Of a DNA stretch of 64,000 nt, positions 35,328 through 44,880 are shown in pieces. Location: positions 310,001-374,000 of the forward strand of contig NW_004457690.1 of the NCBI RefSeq assembly GCF_000203815.1, written 5' to 3'. The notes beneath the pieces are model-generated. The model made no database searches. It worked only from the letters and a program-made list of their open reading frames with translations, and was not told the DNA's origin. Positions within the stretch are counted from its first letter, which is position 1. Every line of letters begins with the position of its first letter. A program made the position numbers and the translations under genes. Source of the stretch: Cavenderia fasciculata (taxonomy: Eukaryota; Evosea; Eumycetozoa; Acytosteliales; Cavenderiaceae).

Positions 35328-37136
35328 TTATTTTTTGATTAAAGCTCTAGATCCATTTTCTTTTAATTTCTTTAAATTCTTTTCCATTAAAATACATTCT
35401 CTAATTATATCATTTTCATCAAAATCTTGAATTATTATCTTACAATTATCAAAATAAAAAGAATAATCCTCTGGTTTTTCTTCTTCTTCTTTGTTTCTTT
35501 TCCTTTTTGAATTGGATATATTATTATTATTTTCTTGATCATCAATTTGTATTATTATTCTTGGTTCCATGATTTCTTTAATTTCAATGATTGGAAGAAT
35601 TTTTTCTGATCCAGGCTTTTTAATTTCCTCTTTAATTTTTTCTTTAATTTCTTCTTTAATTTCTTCTTTAATTTCTTCTTCAATTTCCTCTTCTTCTTCA
35701 TCTTCTATTTCTTCCTCTTCTTCATCTTGTTCTATTATTATTTTTATATCATGATCTTGTTGTTGTTGTTGATGTTGTTGATGTTGATGTTGTTTCTCTT
35801 TATCTTCATGGATTTGTTCAGTTTGAATTGGAATTGGTTGATTAGTTTCTTTTTGTTTTTCCCTTTCCTTTGCCTTTTCTTTTTCCTTTTCCCTTTCTTT
35901 TTCTTTTTCCTTTGAAATTTGAGGTTTTGTAATATTTTGAATACTTTGATTTTTTACTCTTCTCTTTAATCTTGCATATTGAGAAGTAGTTTTCCAATAA
36001 TAAAAATATTCCAAAACTTGCATTCTTGTTTTTGTCCCAATAATAGTATGAATAATAGATAATCCCCCTTTCCCAAGTGAATTGTATGCTTTATAAAATT
36101 GATCTTTTTCTTTTATACTCCATGCAGCTAAAATAAATAAATAAAGAAAATTGTAAATATATATTTATATATATATAAATTTTCATTTTTTGTTTTTCTT
36201 ACATTCAATATAATCTGATAAACATGGTAAAATAGATTGAAGTGTTGAATAGTCTATAGAATCTAAAGCCAACACTGGTGAATAGTCGTATTCGTGAAGA
36301 ATATTTAATAGTTGATCATCAGTTGTCCGATCAATGTCCAAATTTAACTTTATACCCATTTCTTTAATGTCTTGAAGATGTTTTGAAAATATTTCTCTTG
36401 ATGATTCTAAATAATCGTCTACTTGATTTTCAGTTAATCTTGTACCATCATATATTAAAGTTGGGTCATTGTTTGTTTCATGTTCTTTTGTATAAGGACC
36501 AAGATATTGTGGTATGTTTGCTTTACATTTTTCATAATATTCTTGATCTGTTAATTTTTTCTTCTTTGTAGTAGTAGTAGTAGTAGAAGTATTTTTTTGA
36601 TTATTTTCACTATCACTACTATTAATATCATCAGAATCTAATGAAGAAGGAGAAGAGGAAGGTGAAGAAGATAATTCGGTTGGATTTTTTGGTGGCATAA
36701 ATGATGTATAATAACGATATCCAGATTGTGAAGGATACCATCTTGCTTGCTGTGAAAATTGACCTCTTGTTGTTGATGATGTTGATGGTGATGATGATGA
36801 TGATGTTGATGATTCAGATTCTGATGAATTTATATTTTCATTATTATTAATATTTTCATTTTCTTTTGCCAAAGGGGAATATCTGAGAGGAGAATAAATT
36901 TCTTGATCAGGACTATATGCATCCGAAGGATAATAATAGATTGGTGGTGACATTGGTGATGATGGTTGAGAAGTATCCATCATATAATTGTAGCTACCAT
37001 TGAATAAACTACCATCTATACTAAGGTCATCTTCAAATCCATCACTTCCCAAAATACCAGTACTTGGAGGTAGATTACATTCTTGATCTATAAGGTTGTT
37101 TGTTGTTTGATCTCTATGGTTACTAGTACCATTCAT
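35328..37136 (-). CDS. ELM2-SANT domain transcriptional regulator
   Basis: Two exons (36203-37136, 35328-36127) join in phase to 577 aa. An acidic, Ser-rich N-terminal half precedes an ELM2-like segment (about 200-300: IPQYLGPYTKEHETNNDPTL, YDGTRLTENQVDDYLESS, LNILHEYDYSPVLALDSI). The SANT domain spans the splice (about 312-365: AWSIKEKDQFYKAYNSLGKG, GTKTRMQVLEYFYYWKTTSQY). This pair, and the YYWKTT ending, is typical of MIER/RERE/CoREST-type proteins that bring class I histone deacetylases to chromatin. The C-terminal part is a long Lys/Glu helix-prone stretch with Gln and Glu runs. HDAC recruitment is inferred from the domain pair. Confidence 0.82.
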
Positions 37137-37394
37137 AGTAGTAGTAGTAGTATTAAAATTACCTATAGTGATGATTGAATGATTATATTATCCCCTACCT
37201 CTCTTTTAAAAAAAGATAGAAAGAGAGAGTAAGAGAAGAAAGAGAGTGAGAGAAAAAGTAAGAGTAGTAGAAAATAGTTTAAAAGATCTCACTCTATTTT
37301 TTTTTGTTTTTTTTCTATTTTTTTAAATTTTTTAATCATATAAAGTCTACTTCTCTCTATTCTCTTTTCTTTTTACATTTTTTTTATATAAATA

Positions 37395-39380
37395 ATGATT
37401 CATATACCATTCAAGAATCAATATTTATTTAAATTAATATTTTCACATTTAAAGACTATAGAAAGTAAAGAAAGAGAATATTGTTTATTTAGATGGTCCT
37501 ATCAACATTATCAAAGTGTAAAAGAGATTTTAGATTCAAAATATGTTGGTCTATTGATTGACAAGATTAAAATGGGATGTTTGGATACTATATGTAGTGT
37601 TTTAGTCAGAGATATTGAAACTATATGTTTATTGGTCAATGACGTTCGTCAGTTTACATTTCTTTATAGACAATTTAAAGATTACTTTATATCATGGTCA
37701 TTGATTAGAAATGTTTGTCAAGTCGGTCATTTAGAGATTATAGAAATTTTATTTTCTCAAGAGGAACCAATCAAATTATCAACAAGAGGTGCTTTTATTG
37801 GTGCTGTAAAAGGTCAAAATTTACATGTTCTAGAATATCTATTCAACGAGAAGAATATTAATCCAATATTGGATGGAAATGAATTAATAATAGAACTATT
37901 GGAAACATCAATGTCACATTTTAATGATTCAACATTTATTTTATGGTTATTGGATCATTTTCCAGAATTATCAAGTTATCTATCAATCATTGATCCACAA
38001 TACTTTTATTGTTGTGGAAATGTACAATTGCCACATTTTAAATTATCAATTGATAATACAAAAGAAACTAAAAAAGATAAAGAAAAAACTACCAATCAAA
38101 GGTTTAAACATTATTCTTTAAATAGAGTAAAATCAAAACATTATGGTCATTTTATTAAATCATTTAAACAAATGATTCAATTTGAACCATCAAAATTTAT
38201 TTTACTCTATAAAGAAACGATTGGTCTTTGGGAATCATATATCATATCTGATAATCAATATTTAATAGATAAAATATTTAATAGAAAAGATCAAATATCC
38301 TCAGAATTAATTAAATGTTATCTTGCAATTATTATTTATCCAATACATGATAATGAAAATGGATTATTATTGGATAGGGCAACAAAATGTATATTGGAAA
38401 TGGATTTGGATTTTTTTATTACCAATCTATTTAAAAAGAATTTACCTCTTCAAGTTTATAAAACAATTGGAACAAAAATGGAATGGTTGGAGAGAATATT
38501 CTTGGATTGTAGAGACCTAACAGTTGAAGCAACAAAACATATTATAAATAATGCAGACCCTAAAGTACAATATGATTATGTAATGGCAAACCCACACATT
38601 GCAAGGGTAATGGGTTCATCTTTAACAGCAAGATCATTTCAATTGGCATTTGATGCAACCAAACTTTTTGATTGTATCTATTTAAAAGATATACCAATGG
38701 AGGAATTGACCCGAGAAAATATTTTGCAATTGATTCAACATCAAAAAAAAACTTTTTGTACATTTACAAATGAATATTTTAACAAGGTGGTGGAATATAT
38801 AATGGTTGAAACAAAAGACAAGGAATTACTACAACTATTAAAAGATCAATTTCAATTTAAAATTCATGTCGTCAATGTACCAAAATTCTCTAGAATCAAC
38901 AAATTTTTTTATTCTTTGGATAATCATTTATCTATTCATCAGGCTAGTTGGATATCAATGGAAGCATTTAAACTTTTTCAACCAAAAGTTGATTCAATCA
39001 AACCTAATGGTTTAGATTTAAATTTAAAAGATATAATTGGAAATGGAATGGTTTTAAAATTTTTAGCGAATCTAAAAAACAACAAAAATGATGATGATGG
39101 TTTATATTTAGAGACGATTGTTCAAGTTGGTAATTTAAATTTCTTTAAATGGTGGTGGGAAACGAAAAAGAAGAAGGAATTGACGGTAAAGGATATTCAG
39201 AGGGCTGTTGATTGGTACTCGGCTATTGCTTTGGCGTCTGACAAGAGTCTGGGGACTATTGTCTTGTTGTTGTATTTGGTCAAGCATTTTGGTATAGTCT
39301 TGAATAAAAGGATGTTGTCCATCTCGGCCGTTCGTTCAAATGGTCAGTTGTTTGGTATTTTATCAAATTTATTTAAATAA
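37395..39380 (+). CDS. ankyrin-superfamily protein (divergent)
   Basis: Single exon, 661 aa. It begins with the F-box-like start common to this family (FKNQYLFKLIFSHLKTIESK). It then has a few ankyrin-like helix pairs (QVGHLEIIEILFSQEE, AVKGQNLHVLEYLFNEKN) and more degenerate units to the end (VGNLNFFKWWWETKKKK). Lys-rich. Divergent from the ELM2-SANT gene with only 258 bp between starts, so promoters overlap. Function unknown. The repeat-rich accessory block starts just after its stop. Confidence 0.72.
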   Translation: MIHIPFKNQYLFKLIFSHLKTIESKEREYCLFRWSYQHYQSVKEILDSKYVGLLIDKIKMGCLDTICSVLVRDIETICLLVNDVRQFTFLYRQFKDYFISWSLIRNVCQVGHLEIIEILFSQEEPIKLSTRGAFIGAVKGQNLHVLEYLFNEKNINPILDGNELIIELLETSMSHFNDSTFILWLLDHFPELSSYLSIIDPQYFYCCGNVQLPHFKLSIDNTKETKKDKEKTTNQRFKHYSLNRVKSKHYGHFIKSFKQMIQFEPSKFILLYKETIGLWESYIISDNQYLIDKIFNRKDQISSELIKCYLAIIIYPIHDNENGLLLDRATKCILEMDLDFFITNLFKKNLPLQVYKTIGTKMEWLERIFLDCRDLTVEATKHIINNADPKVQYDYVMANPHIARVMGSSLTARSFQLAFDATKLFDCIYLKDIPMEELTRENILQLIQHQKKTFCTFTNEYFNKVVEYIMVETKDKELLQLLKDQFQFKIHVVNVPKFSRINKFFYSLDNHLSIHQASWISMEAFKLFQPKVDSIKPNGLDLNLKDIIGNGMVLKFLANLKNNKNDDDGLYLETIVQVGNLNFFKWWWETKKKKELTVKDIQRAVDWYSAIALASDKSLGTIVLLLYLVKHFGIVLNKRMLSISAVRSNGQLFGILSNLFK

Positions 39381-39397
39381 AAGATTTTTTAATAATA

Positions 39398-39421
39398 ACA
39401 TTTATTTAAACTAATAATCTG
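39398..39421 (+). repeat. 24-bp direct repeat, left copy
   Basis: ACATTTATTTAAACTAATAATCTG is identical at 39398-39421 and 44308-44331 in the same orientation. The two copies bracket the tRNA/orphan-gene block of 4.9 kb. Confidence 0.7.
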
Positions 39422-39428
39422 TACAGGG

Positions 39429-39572
39429 ACAAGAGAAATCTTGCGCCCTATTTGCTGTCTGAACGATGTTGCAAATGATGCAGAGTCATCGTCGAATTGG
39501 AGGAAAAGGATTTTGAGTGGACTGTCGGTAATTGGCAAGCCAGCTTGGGGGTCAGCCGAGAGAATGTTGTAA
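39429..39572 (+). pseudogene. short coding-like remnant
   Basis: A 47-codon open stretch ending in TAA with protein-like composition (CCLNDVANDAESSSNWRKRI, LSGLSVIGKPAWGSAERML) and markedly less AT-rich than its surroundings. No start codon or splice partner was found. It sits between the 24-bp repeat and the dispersed repeat at 39.7 kb, so it is probably part of a truncated mobile element. Confidence 0.3.
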
Positions 39573-39642
39573 TGAAGATCTCATTATCTCGGTTTTTACA
39601 AACGTTAACCTTTAAGACACGCAAACGATCATTATACTCTTT

Positions 39643-39803
39643 ATTGTTCTAACAACATTATAAAGGTATAGTAAAGTAATAAATAAATAAATACACAACA
39701 TTGTTCTAACAACATTATAAAGACTTTATTACTCTCTCTTATTCTTTATTAAATACAATAGTGATATACGTTAGAAGGGCCCTCTACACTATCATATTTA
39801 TTA
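39643..39803. repeat. tandem 23-bp repeat plus dispersed repeat (copy 2)
   Basis: ATTGTTCTAACAACATTATA followed by AAG occurs exactly at 39643-39665 and 39700-39722. From 39702 onward the sequence matches 10198-10296 in several ordered blocks ending in AGAAGGGCCCTCTAC. It ends about 50 bp from the tRNA-Val gene. Confidence 0.65.
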
Positions 39804-39851
39804 AAATGTATTTCGCCATGGCCAACAGACGTTCAGCAAAAAGGGATAATT

Positions 39852-39924
39852 ATCAAGAGTGGGAATCGAACCCACGACCCTAACCGTGTAAAGGTCATGT
39901 GATAACCAACTACACCATCCTGAC
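39852..39924 (-). tRNA. tRNA-Val (anticodon UAC)
   Basis: 73 nt fold as a full cloverleaf: acceptor GTCAGGA/TCTTGAT (with G-U pairs), D arm GTG/CAC, anticodon arm TGACC-TTTACAC-GGTTA with TAC at 34-36, and T arm GTGGG-TTCGAAT-CCCAC. The internal A box (TGGTGTAGTTGG) and B box (GGTTCGAATCC) are intact. A T run follows the 3' end (complement of AAAAAGGG near 39839), as for a Pol III terminator. No intron. Confidence 0.93.
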
Positions 39925-40071
39925 TTTTATCACGTGAAGGCAAACGAAAAAATCTGTATTTATAGTCCCCCTTTTTTCTCAAACTACAGGTAGATGCTTA
40001 AAAAAACCCCCGTTTTTCTCAAAAACACTAATTCTTGATCATTTAATGGTTATTTCATCTCTATTTGCCAA

Positions 40072-40135
40072 GTGATAACCAACTACACCATCCTGACTTT
40101 TATCACGTGACGGCAAACGAAAAAAATCTGTATTT
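40072..40135 (-). repeat. partial duplicate of tRNA-Val 5' half and flank
   Basis: Repeats 39899-39961 with one mismatch and one extra A. It includes the first 26 nt of the tRNA (GTCAGGATGGTGTAGTTGGT..) and 37 bp of its upstream flank, but not the anticodon, T arm or B box. Not a functional tRNA. The duplicates are about 110 bp apart. Confidence 0.88.
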
Positions 40136-40282
40136 GTGAGAAGTCAAAACAACTGCGCTGGGTTTTTCGCAAAACTCATATAAATTTATCAGGAAGAGTC
40201 GGACTCAAAGTTACAAAGTTTTATTAATTATACTTTTTAATTGACCAGCAAGAGATAAAGATTATCTCGAGAGGAATTAAAG

Positions 40283-41621
40283 TTAATTTGTTCTGAATTC
40301 TAGGGGGTTGTCCATGTCTATCGAAGTTGATATCTCTTTTTGTTTAAAATAATCAAGCATATTGGATTGATTTGGATTGTTGCTTGTTCTAAAAATAAAT
40401 TAAATGAAATATAATTAGTTTGAGAGGTATATTAATAATATATCAATAATAATTAGATTGAATCGATATTTTCATGCGTATCGTTTAAATAGAATAATTC
40501 AATTATAACTATTGTGGTAATAATCAATAAGAATGAATTCTTCTTTATTGGAATATTCTAATCCATTTATAATTGTTGATCAAGACTACTATCTGACGAT
40601 AGTTGGTCGTTTTTATTTTATCCAAAATAGCCTATTAGACTTGATCCACCCATGATTGAGTTCATTGAGATATCATTGATTTTAGACAATCTAAAACTAA
40701 CAGATTCGATGAGCTATTGATAAATTCAAACAAATATTAATTATTTTAGTTTTAATAAAATTTTGAGATGATTTAAATAAACTTGGAATTTTTTGATCTT
40801 GAATTCTCAGCTGACCCATTCCTTTCTTAATGTCAAGCACAACGTGATAAACATCTTATAGGCCTAAAAAAAAGGAAAATTTCAAAAATGTTAAAAATCA
40901 AAACACTCTGTGTGAGAGAATTTTGCGGTCTCTCACAGGAGAGAAAAGAAAATAAATTTCTTTAAAAAAAAATAATAAATTTAAAATAAAACAATCATAA
41001 TAGCTATCATGTGGGTAGATGATAGCTCACATCAAGTTTATTAAAAAAAGAACTCAAACCAGCTTTCATCGCACATGGTGTAGCCTGAAAGTGCAATTCG
41101 GAGATCGTGACTAGTGTCTCGACCCAAACAATACAATAGCAATCGTTACCAAAATCTTCAACTATTTTCCATCTTGACTAATCCAAAACTGCAAATCTAT
41201 ACTGACTAATCTCGAACTGATCTCTCACACTAGCAATTTCTCTTTCGTCTGGGCAAACTAGCTTCGCAAAACAGCATTATCTATTTTTGTATTATGATCT
41301 AGTTGAGAAATTTTAAAAAAAGAAATTCATTTTATTTACACATGGTGGATTTCTCATCTGATACTAATATAAAAGGTTCTTATAGATTTATAATGATTAA
41401 TATTAATAAATCTTGAACCACGTTTCGACTTAATTTAAAAAAATATCTTTTTTTCATTTTTTTTTCTTTCTTATTCATTGATTGTCGGTGAATACTAGTA
41501 TTAATATTTACTTGTTGATTCAAAGTGCACAATAATTGTTACCTATCAAAGTAAGCAGAAATATCGCCATTTACAGAAAAGTACAACTCGTTAGATGTTA
41601 TATACTTAGATGTTACATTAC
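40283..41621 (-). pseudogene. decayed multi-exon gene with PIP-box-like motifs
   Basis: Several exon-like blocks on the minus strand keep coding character but contain stops. Block 41543-41621 reads YITSNELYFSVNGDISAYFD with a GTAACA donor. Block about 41007-41277 reads DEREIASVRDQFEISQYRF, one TAG, then WKIVEDFGNDCYCIVWVETL. A block near 40850 reads DVYHVVLDIKKGMGQLRIQ. Block about 40600-40707 reads LIESVSFRLSKINDISMNSI then GYFG and TAA. The final block 40283-40388 reads NPNQSNMLDYFKQKEIS. QSNMLDYF fits the PCNA-binding PIP box and GSSLIGYF is PIP-like. I cannot name the family; a PCNA-binding replication or repair protein is a guess. Confidence 0.4.
40906..41027. repeat. two adjacent foldbacks
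   Basis: CTCTG-TGTGAGAGA pairs with TCTCTCACAGGAGAG across a short loop (40906-40943). AGCTATCAT (41002-41010) pairs perfectly with ATGATAGCT (41019-41027). They fall inside or between the decayed exon blocks on the minus strand. Confidence 0.5.
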
Positions 41622-41996
41622 CTTTAGTTTAAAGAGATGAATGTATCAAAATGAAAACGAGAGTAAAAGAGATACATTGATATAGAGCCATCCTCTTAAA
41701 AATATATCAATCTACAGTCATTCAACAATACAACCATTTCAATGACTACAATCAATTTTTGGGGTGATATTTACCCTCAACCAAGCCTTTGGATAAGCTC
41801 ACGGATTGGATGATTTTGGTTTATAATCTTTCAAAAAGACACATACTTGATTGTATTTTTCGAGATTGGGTGATATTGTGGTCGGCTGCACAAAAGGAAT
41901 GACATTTGTCGCAGAGGGAAATGTTATCCTTATTAAAGTATAAGGGGATTGAAACAACAAAAATATAATAATTTATATCATTTACAACATTTAATA

Positions 41997-43635
41997 ATGC
42001 AAACAAATAATAGTAGTAGTACAGATATTCCCCCCAACATTCCCCCTCAAGTATCAAAGATACCAGGACCATTTTATTTACCAGACCTCTTGGAGTGTCC
42101 TTGTGATAAAACTACAGATTGTAAAAATTGTTTGTAAGTTTTAATGATCTTTTTTTAAACAAATATATATCGAAAAAAAAAGAACAAATTATTAATTAAA
42201 TTTATATTTATCTATTTTTTTATTTTCTAGTCTAGTCCAATTGTTTAACAAAAGAGATGGTAATTTGGATTCAACTCTTGCTAGTGATTGTGCTTCCAAA
42301 GACCACAGCAAGAAGCATGGCAAGAATGAAATGACAACCGACAAGATCAGAGAAAAGACAATCACGCAAGGAGGACTCTGTGCCGTCTCGAGTGCAAGAT
42401 TGGTCGAGACTCCCCTTGCTAATTGTCAGAAAAGTGTTGATAGAAAAGACGATGACACTACCTATACTGAAATCAACAGCCGCTTGGTTTGTAGAGAGTT
42501 TAATACCGCGGCAAAGTGGTCGACCGATTTATTGCGAACCTTTGGCAAAGAAGGTTTGGACAACTCGGGAATCATTCTGACCAAGGAGCAACTAGATGAA
42601 ATGTTTGTTTCAATGGACATTGGCCCACAACTGGAAAAGCTATGGGATACTGCTTTGAAATCAAACAACTATCGCAATGGGTTAGAATCCAGAGAAACAC
42701 CACTTCAATTCGATATCACAGTCGATTTTCTCAAAGCTCTTTGGTATTATCTTATGGGTCAATGCTATTACTCTAATGTAAAAATGGAACCAGCTCCTAA
42801 AGGCAAAAAGGGTGAAACAATACAGGAAAAGGCTTTAAGAAAGGTTCGAACGATATCACTCGAACGCCTCAACCCATTGTTGGGCTACATCACAACAAAC
42901 ACTGTTCTCATTATCAATCCATTCAACTCTACCACCACAACCAGCAAGCACAAGGGCAATCTAACAAGTCAACAGTTGGCTGCTGCCCAGAACCACTTGG
43001 ATTCGTTACTCCAATTCTCGCAACTTGGTGCTCAAGAAAAAGAACAAGTTTCCACACAAATTAGAGATATGGAAAAGTTGATTAGCATCCTCAGCATGCC
43101 ATGTCATTACGGCAATTGGACCAAGGTCAAGTTGGCATACTTTTTGGCTTGTGAAAATCTAGCTCAAAGCGGTAGACACAATGAAATCGTTTCATTTAAG
43201 GAATATCAACTAGGTAATTCTTTTGACCATTTTGAAGCACTGGATAGGAAAAGACTTGATTGGTGCAAGTCTGTCAGTCACCTTGCTCTTCCATTTGAAT
43301 ATTCAAATGAATTAATCCAAGAGCTTAGACTCAAGCGATACAAGTCAAAAGTCAAAAAGACAGTAGTGGAACCAAAACAACGATTGATCACTGCCAGGGA
43401 AGCCATTCCTCGTTTATTTCAAGTAAAAAGAAATATGCCATTGGCACCATCCCGTGAATCCGTCATTCATACCATGCCAAAGGAACTATGTCTATCTGAT
43501 CAAGACGACTTTGAACCTTTTCTACAACGTAGAGAACGCAAGTTTTATTATCATCAATTAAAAGATGACCATTATGATGACTTGGATGAAATGATTAAAG
43601 AAAACAATCATTACAAATCAAATTTTAAATTTTAA
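41997..43635 (+). CDS. orphan 513-aa protein in accessory block
   Basis: Two exons (41997-42133, 42231-43635) join in phase to 513 aa. The first exon carries a short Cys cluster completed across the splice (LECPCDKTTDCKNCLFL). The remainder is soluble-looking, mixed charge, with a helical middle (LDEMFVSMDIGPQLEKLWDT, FDITVDFLKALWYYLMGQCY) and a basic C-terminal part (ELRLKRYKSKVKKTVVEPKQ). It lacks Asn/Gln homopolymers and is less AT-rich than typical neighbours. No domain recognised. It sits between two tRNA genes within a block bracketed by a 24-bp direct repeat, so it may be element cargo or an element protein; that is inference. Confidence 0.7.
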
Positions 43636-44119
43636 AAATATAAATTAGTTCTATTGTGTAAAAACTTATAAGATATGTTTTACTTATACCTAAAGTTTAT
43701 GATACTAATAATAAAGAATGGATGAACTTGATCTGAAATGGGCCAACTTTTTTTTATTATTATTAAAACCATGCTACGTATCAGCCCTATGAAGGCAACT
43801 CAGTTCATCTCATTACTCCTCTATTAGATTGAGTATCTTCAAATGTAGACGTGTCGTCAAACTCGAGCTGAGTGGGTCTCCTTTTTGTTTTTTTAATGTA
43901 ATTCTTTTCCTGTGTGGGTTTAATTAAAAAACCTTTTTTTATAAATAAATCTGTATCGTAACTCGAGTCGCACGATACGGTTTTTATGGTTTATTTGTTT
44001 TAATTTAAAAGGCTGTTTGTTCGAAGAGGGCAAAAAAAATCTTGACCTCATCAGACAAAAAAAAAAAAAAAAAACCCCCCGAGTTCAAGGTCGCGATGTT
44101 TTATTTATTGCTTTTGTGA
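43636..44119. other. intergenic upstream of tRNA-His
   Basis: No gene seen. GTATCGT/ACGATAC form a foldback around an ACTCGAGT palindrome at about 43952-43980. A poly-A then poly-C run is at about 44058-44080. Confidence 0.5.
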
Positions 44120-44190
44120 GCTCAGATGGTGAAGTGGCATCACAAGAGGTTGTGGTCCTCTTATCCCAAGTTCGATTCTTGGTCTGAGCA
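44120..44190 (+). tRNA. tRNA-His (anticodon GUG)
   Basis: 71 nt fold cleanly: acceptor GCTCAGA/TCTGAGC, D arm GTG/CAC, anticodon arm AGAGG-TTGTGGT-CCTCT with GTG at 34-36, and T arm CCAAG-TTCGATT-CTTGG, ending with discriminator A. The extra 5' G of tRNA-His is added after transcription in eukaryotes. TTTTTT begins 3 bases downstream, as a Pol III terminator. No intron. Confidence 0.93.
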
Positions 44191-44307
44191 CGTTTTTTAT
44201 GCCCTTATTTAGCAAGAAATAACGCGCTCTAAGCCTCCAACCTCCAACACAAATGATTGCAACTCCAACACAAACAACTCATATAAAAAAAAAAAAAAAT
44301 AATCACA

Positions 44308-44331
44308 ACATTTATTTAAACTAATAATCTG
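44308..44331 (+). repeat. 24-bp direct repeat, right copy
   Basis: Identical to 39398-39421. It lies 118 bp downstream of the tRNA-His gene and is followed by TGGCGCCA. Confidence 0.7.
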
Positions 44332-44530
44332 GCGCCAACCAATTAAATCAAATAAATCTAAAATAGTCAAAAAAAATAGTGTGAGCATAGTGTCTAATCC
44401 TCATATATAGATATCACATAGTTATATAGTAGTAGGATCATCTCTTTCAAATACTCCATACCATGGCTGGAATATTATTATAAATCGTACCTCCGGTAGT
44501 GCTATTTTGAGCATTCTTGAGTCTTTGGGG

Positions 44531-44605
44531 CTGGAAAGTTTGGAGATTAGCAACACGTTAAACAAGCAACATGTTTAACGTGTTGCTAATCTCCAAACTA
44601 TCCAG
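44531..44605. repeat. 33-bp stem, 9-nt loop hairpin
   Basis: Arms 44531-44563 (CTGGAAAGTTTGGAGATTAG..) and 44573-44605 are reverse complements with one mismatch in 33 bases; the loop is AAGCAACAT. Far longer than expected by chance. The plus strand across the left arm also reads as Leu/Glu-rich codons (LSILESLGLESLEISN), so it may be an inverted fragment of a coding repeat. Located in the accessory block between tRNA-His and nicalin. Confidence 0.85.
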
Positions 44606-44880
44606 TTTGTCCACACTAGCGTCGCCGTTAACTTTTACGATTTCCACCAGATCAACATGTTATTTCTATCCATAAACTGAAGTTGTCGGAGACGATAGTT
44701 GTCTTAAACTATTAGTTAGTCTTATAGATAGGGGATAGTGTTATATAAATGTATTAATAAATTCTCTGTTGCTCGTTGGTTGGACGAAAACAATTTTACA
44801 AAGCTATTTCTCATTTCTTCATCCCATTAAATATTTTTAGATTTTTTTTAGTTTTATATATATATTTAAATTTATTTATT

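Noticed and set aside
41821-42072. Minus-strand frame with CDKCHSFC cluster
   Set aside because: Overlaps the start of the orphan plus-strand gene and has no start context or homology. It could be a decayed exon but cannot be supported.
44330-44337. TGGCGCCA as a second E2F site
   Set aside because: Not near a cell-cycle gene start, and it lies at the end of a repeat, so a promoter role is unlikely.
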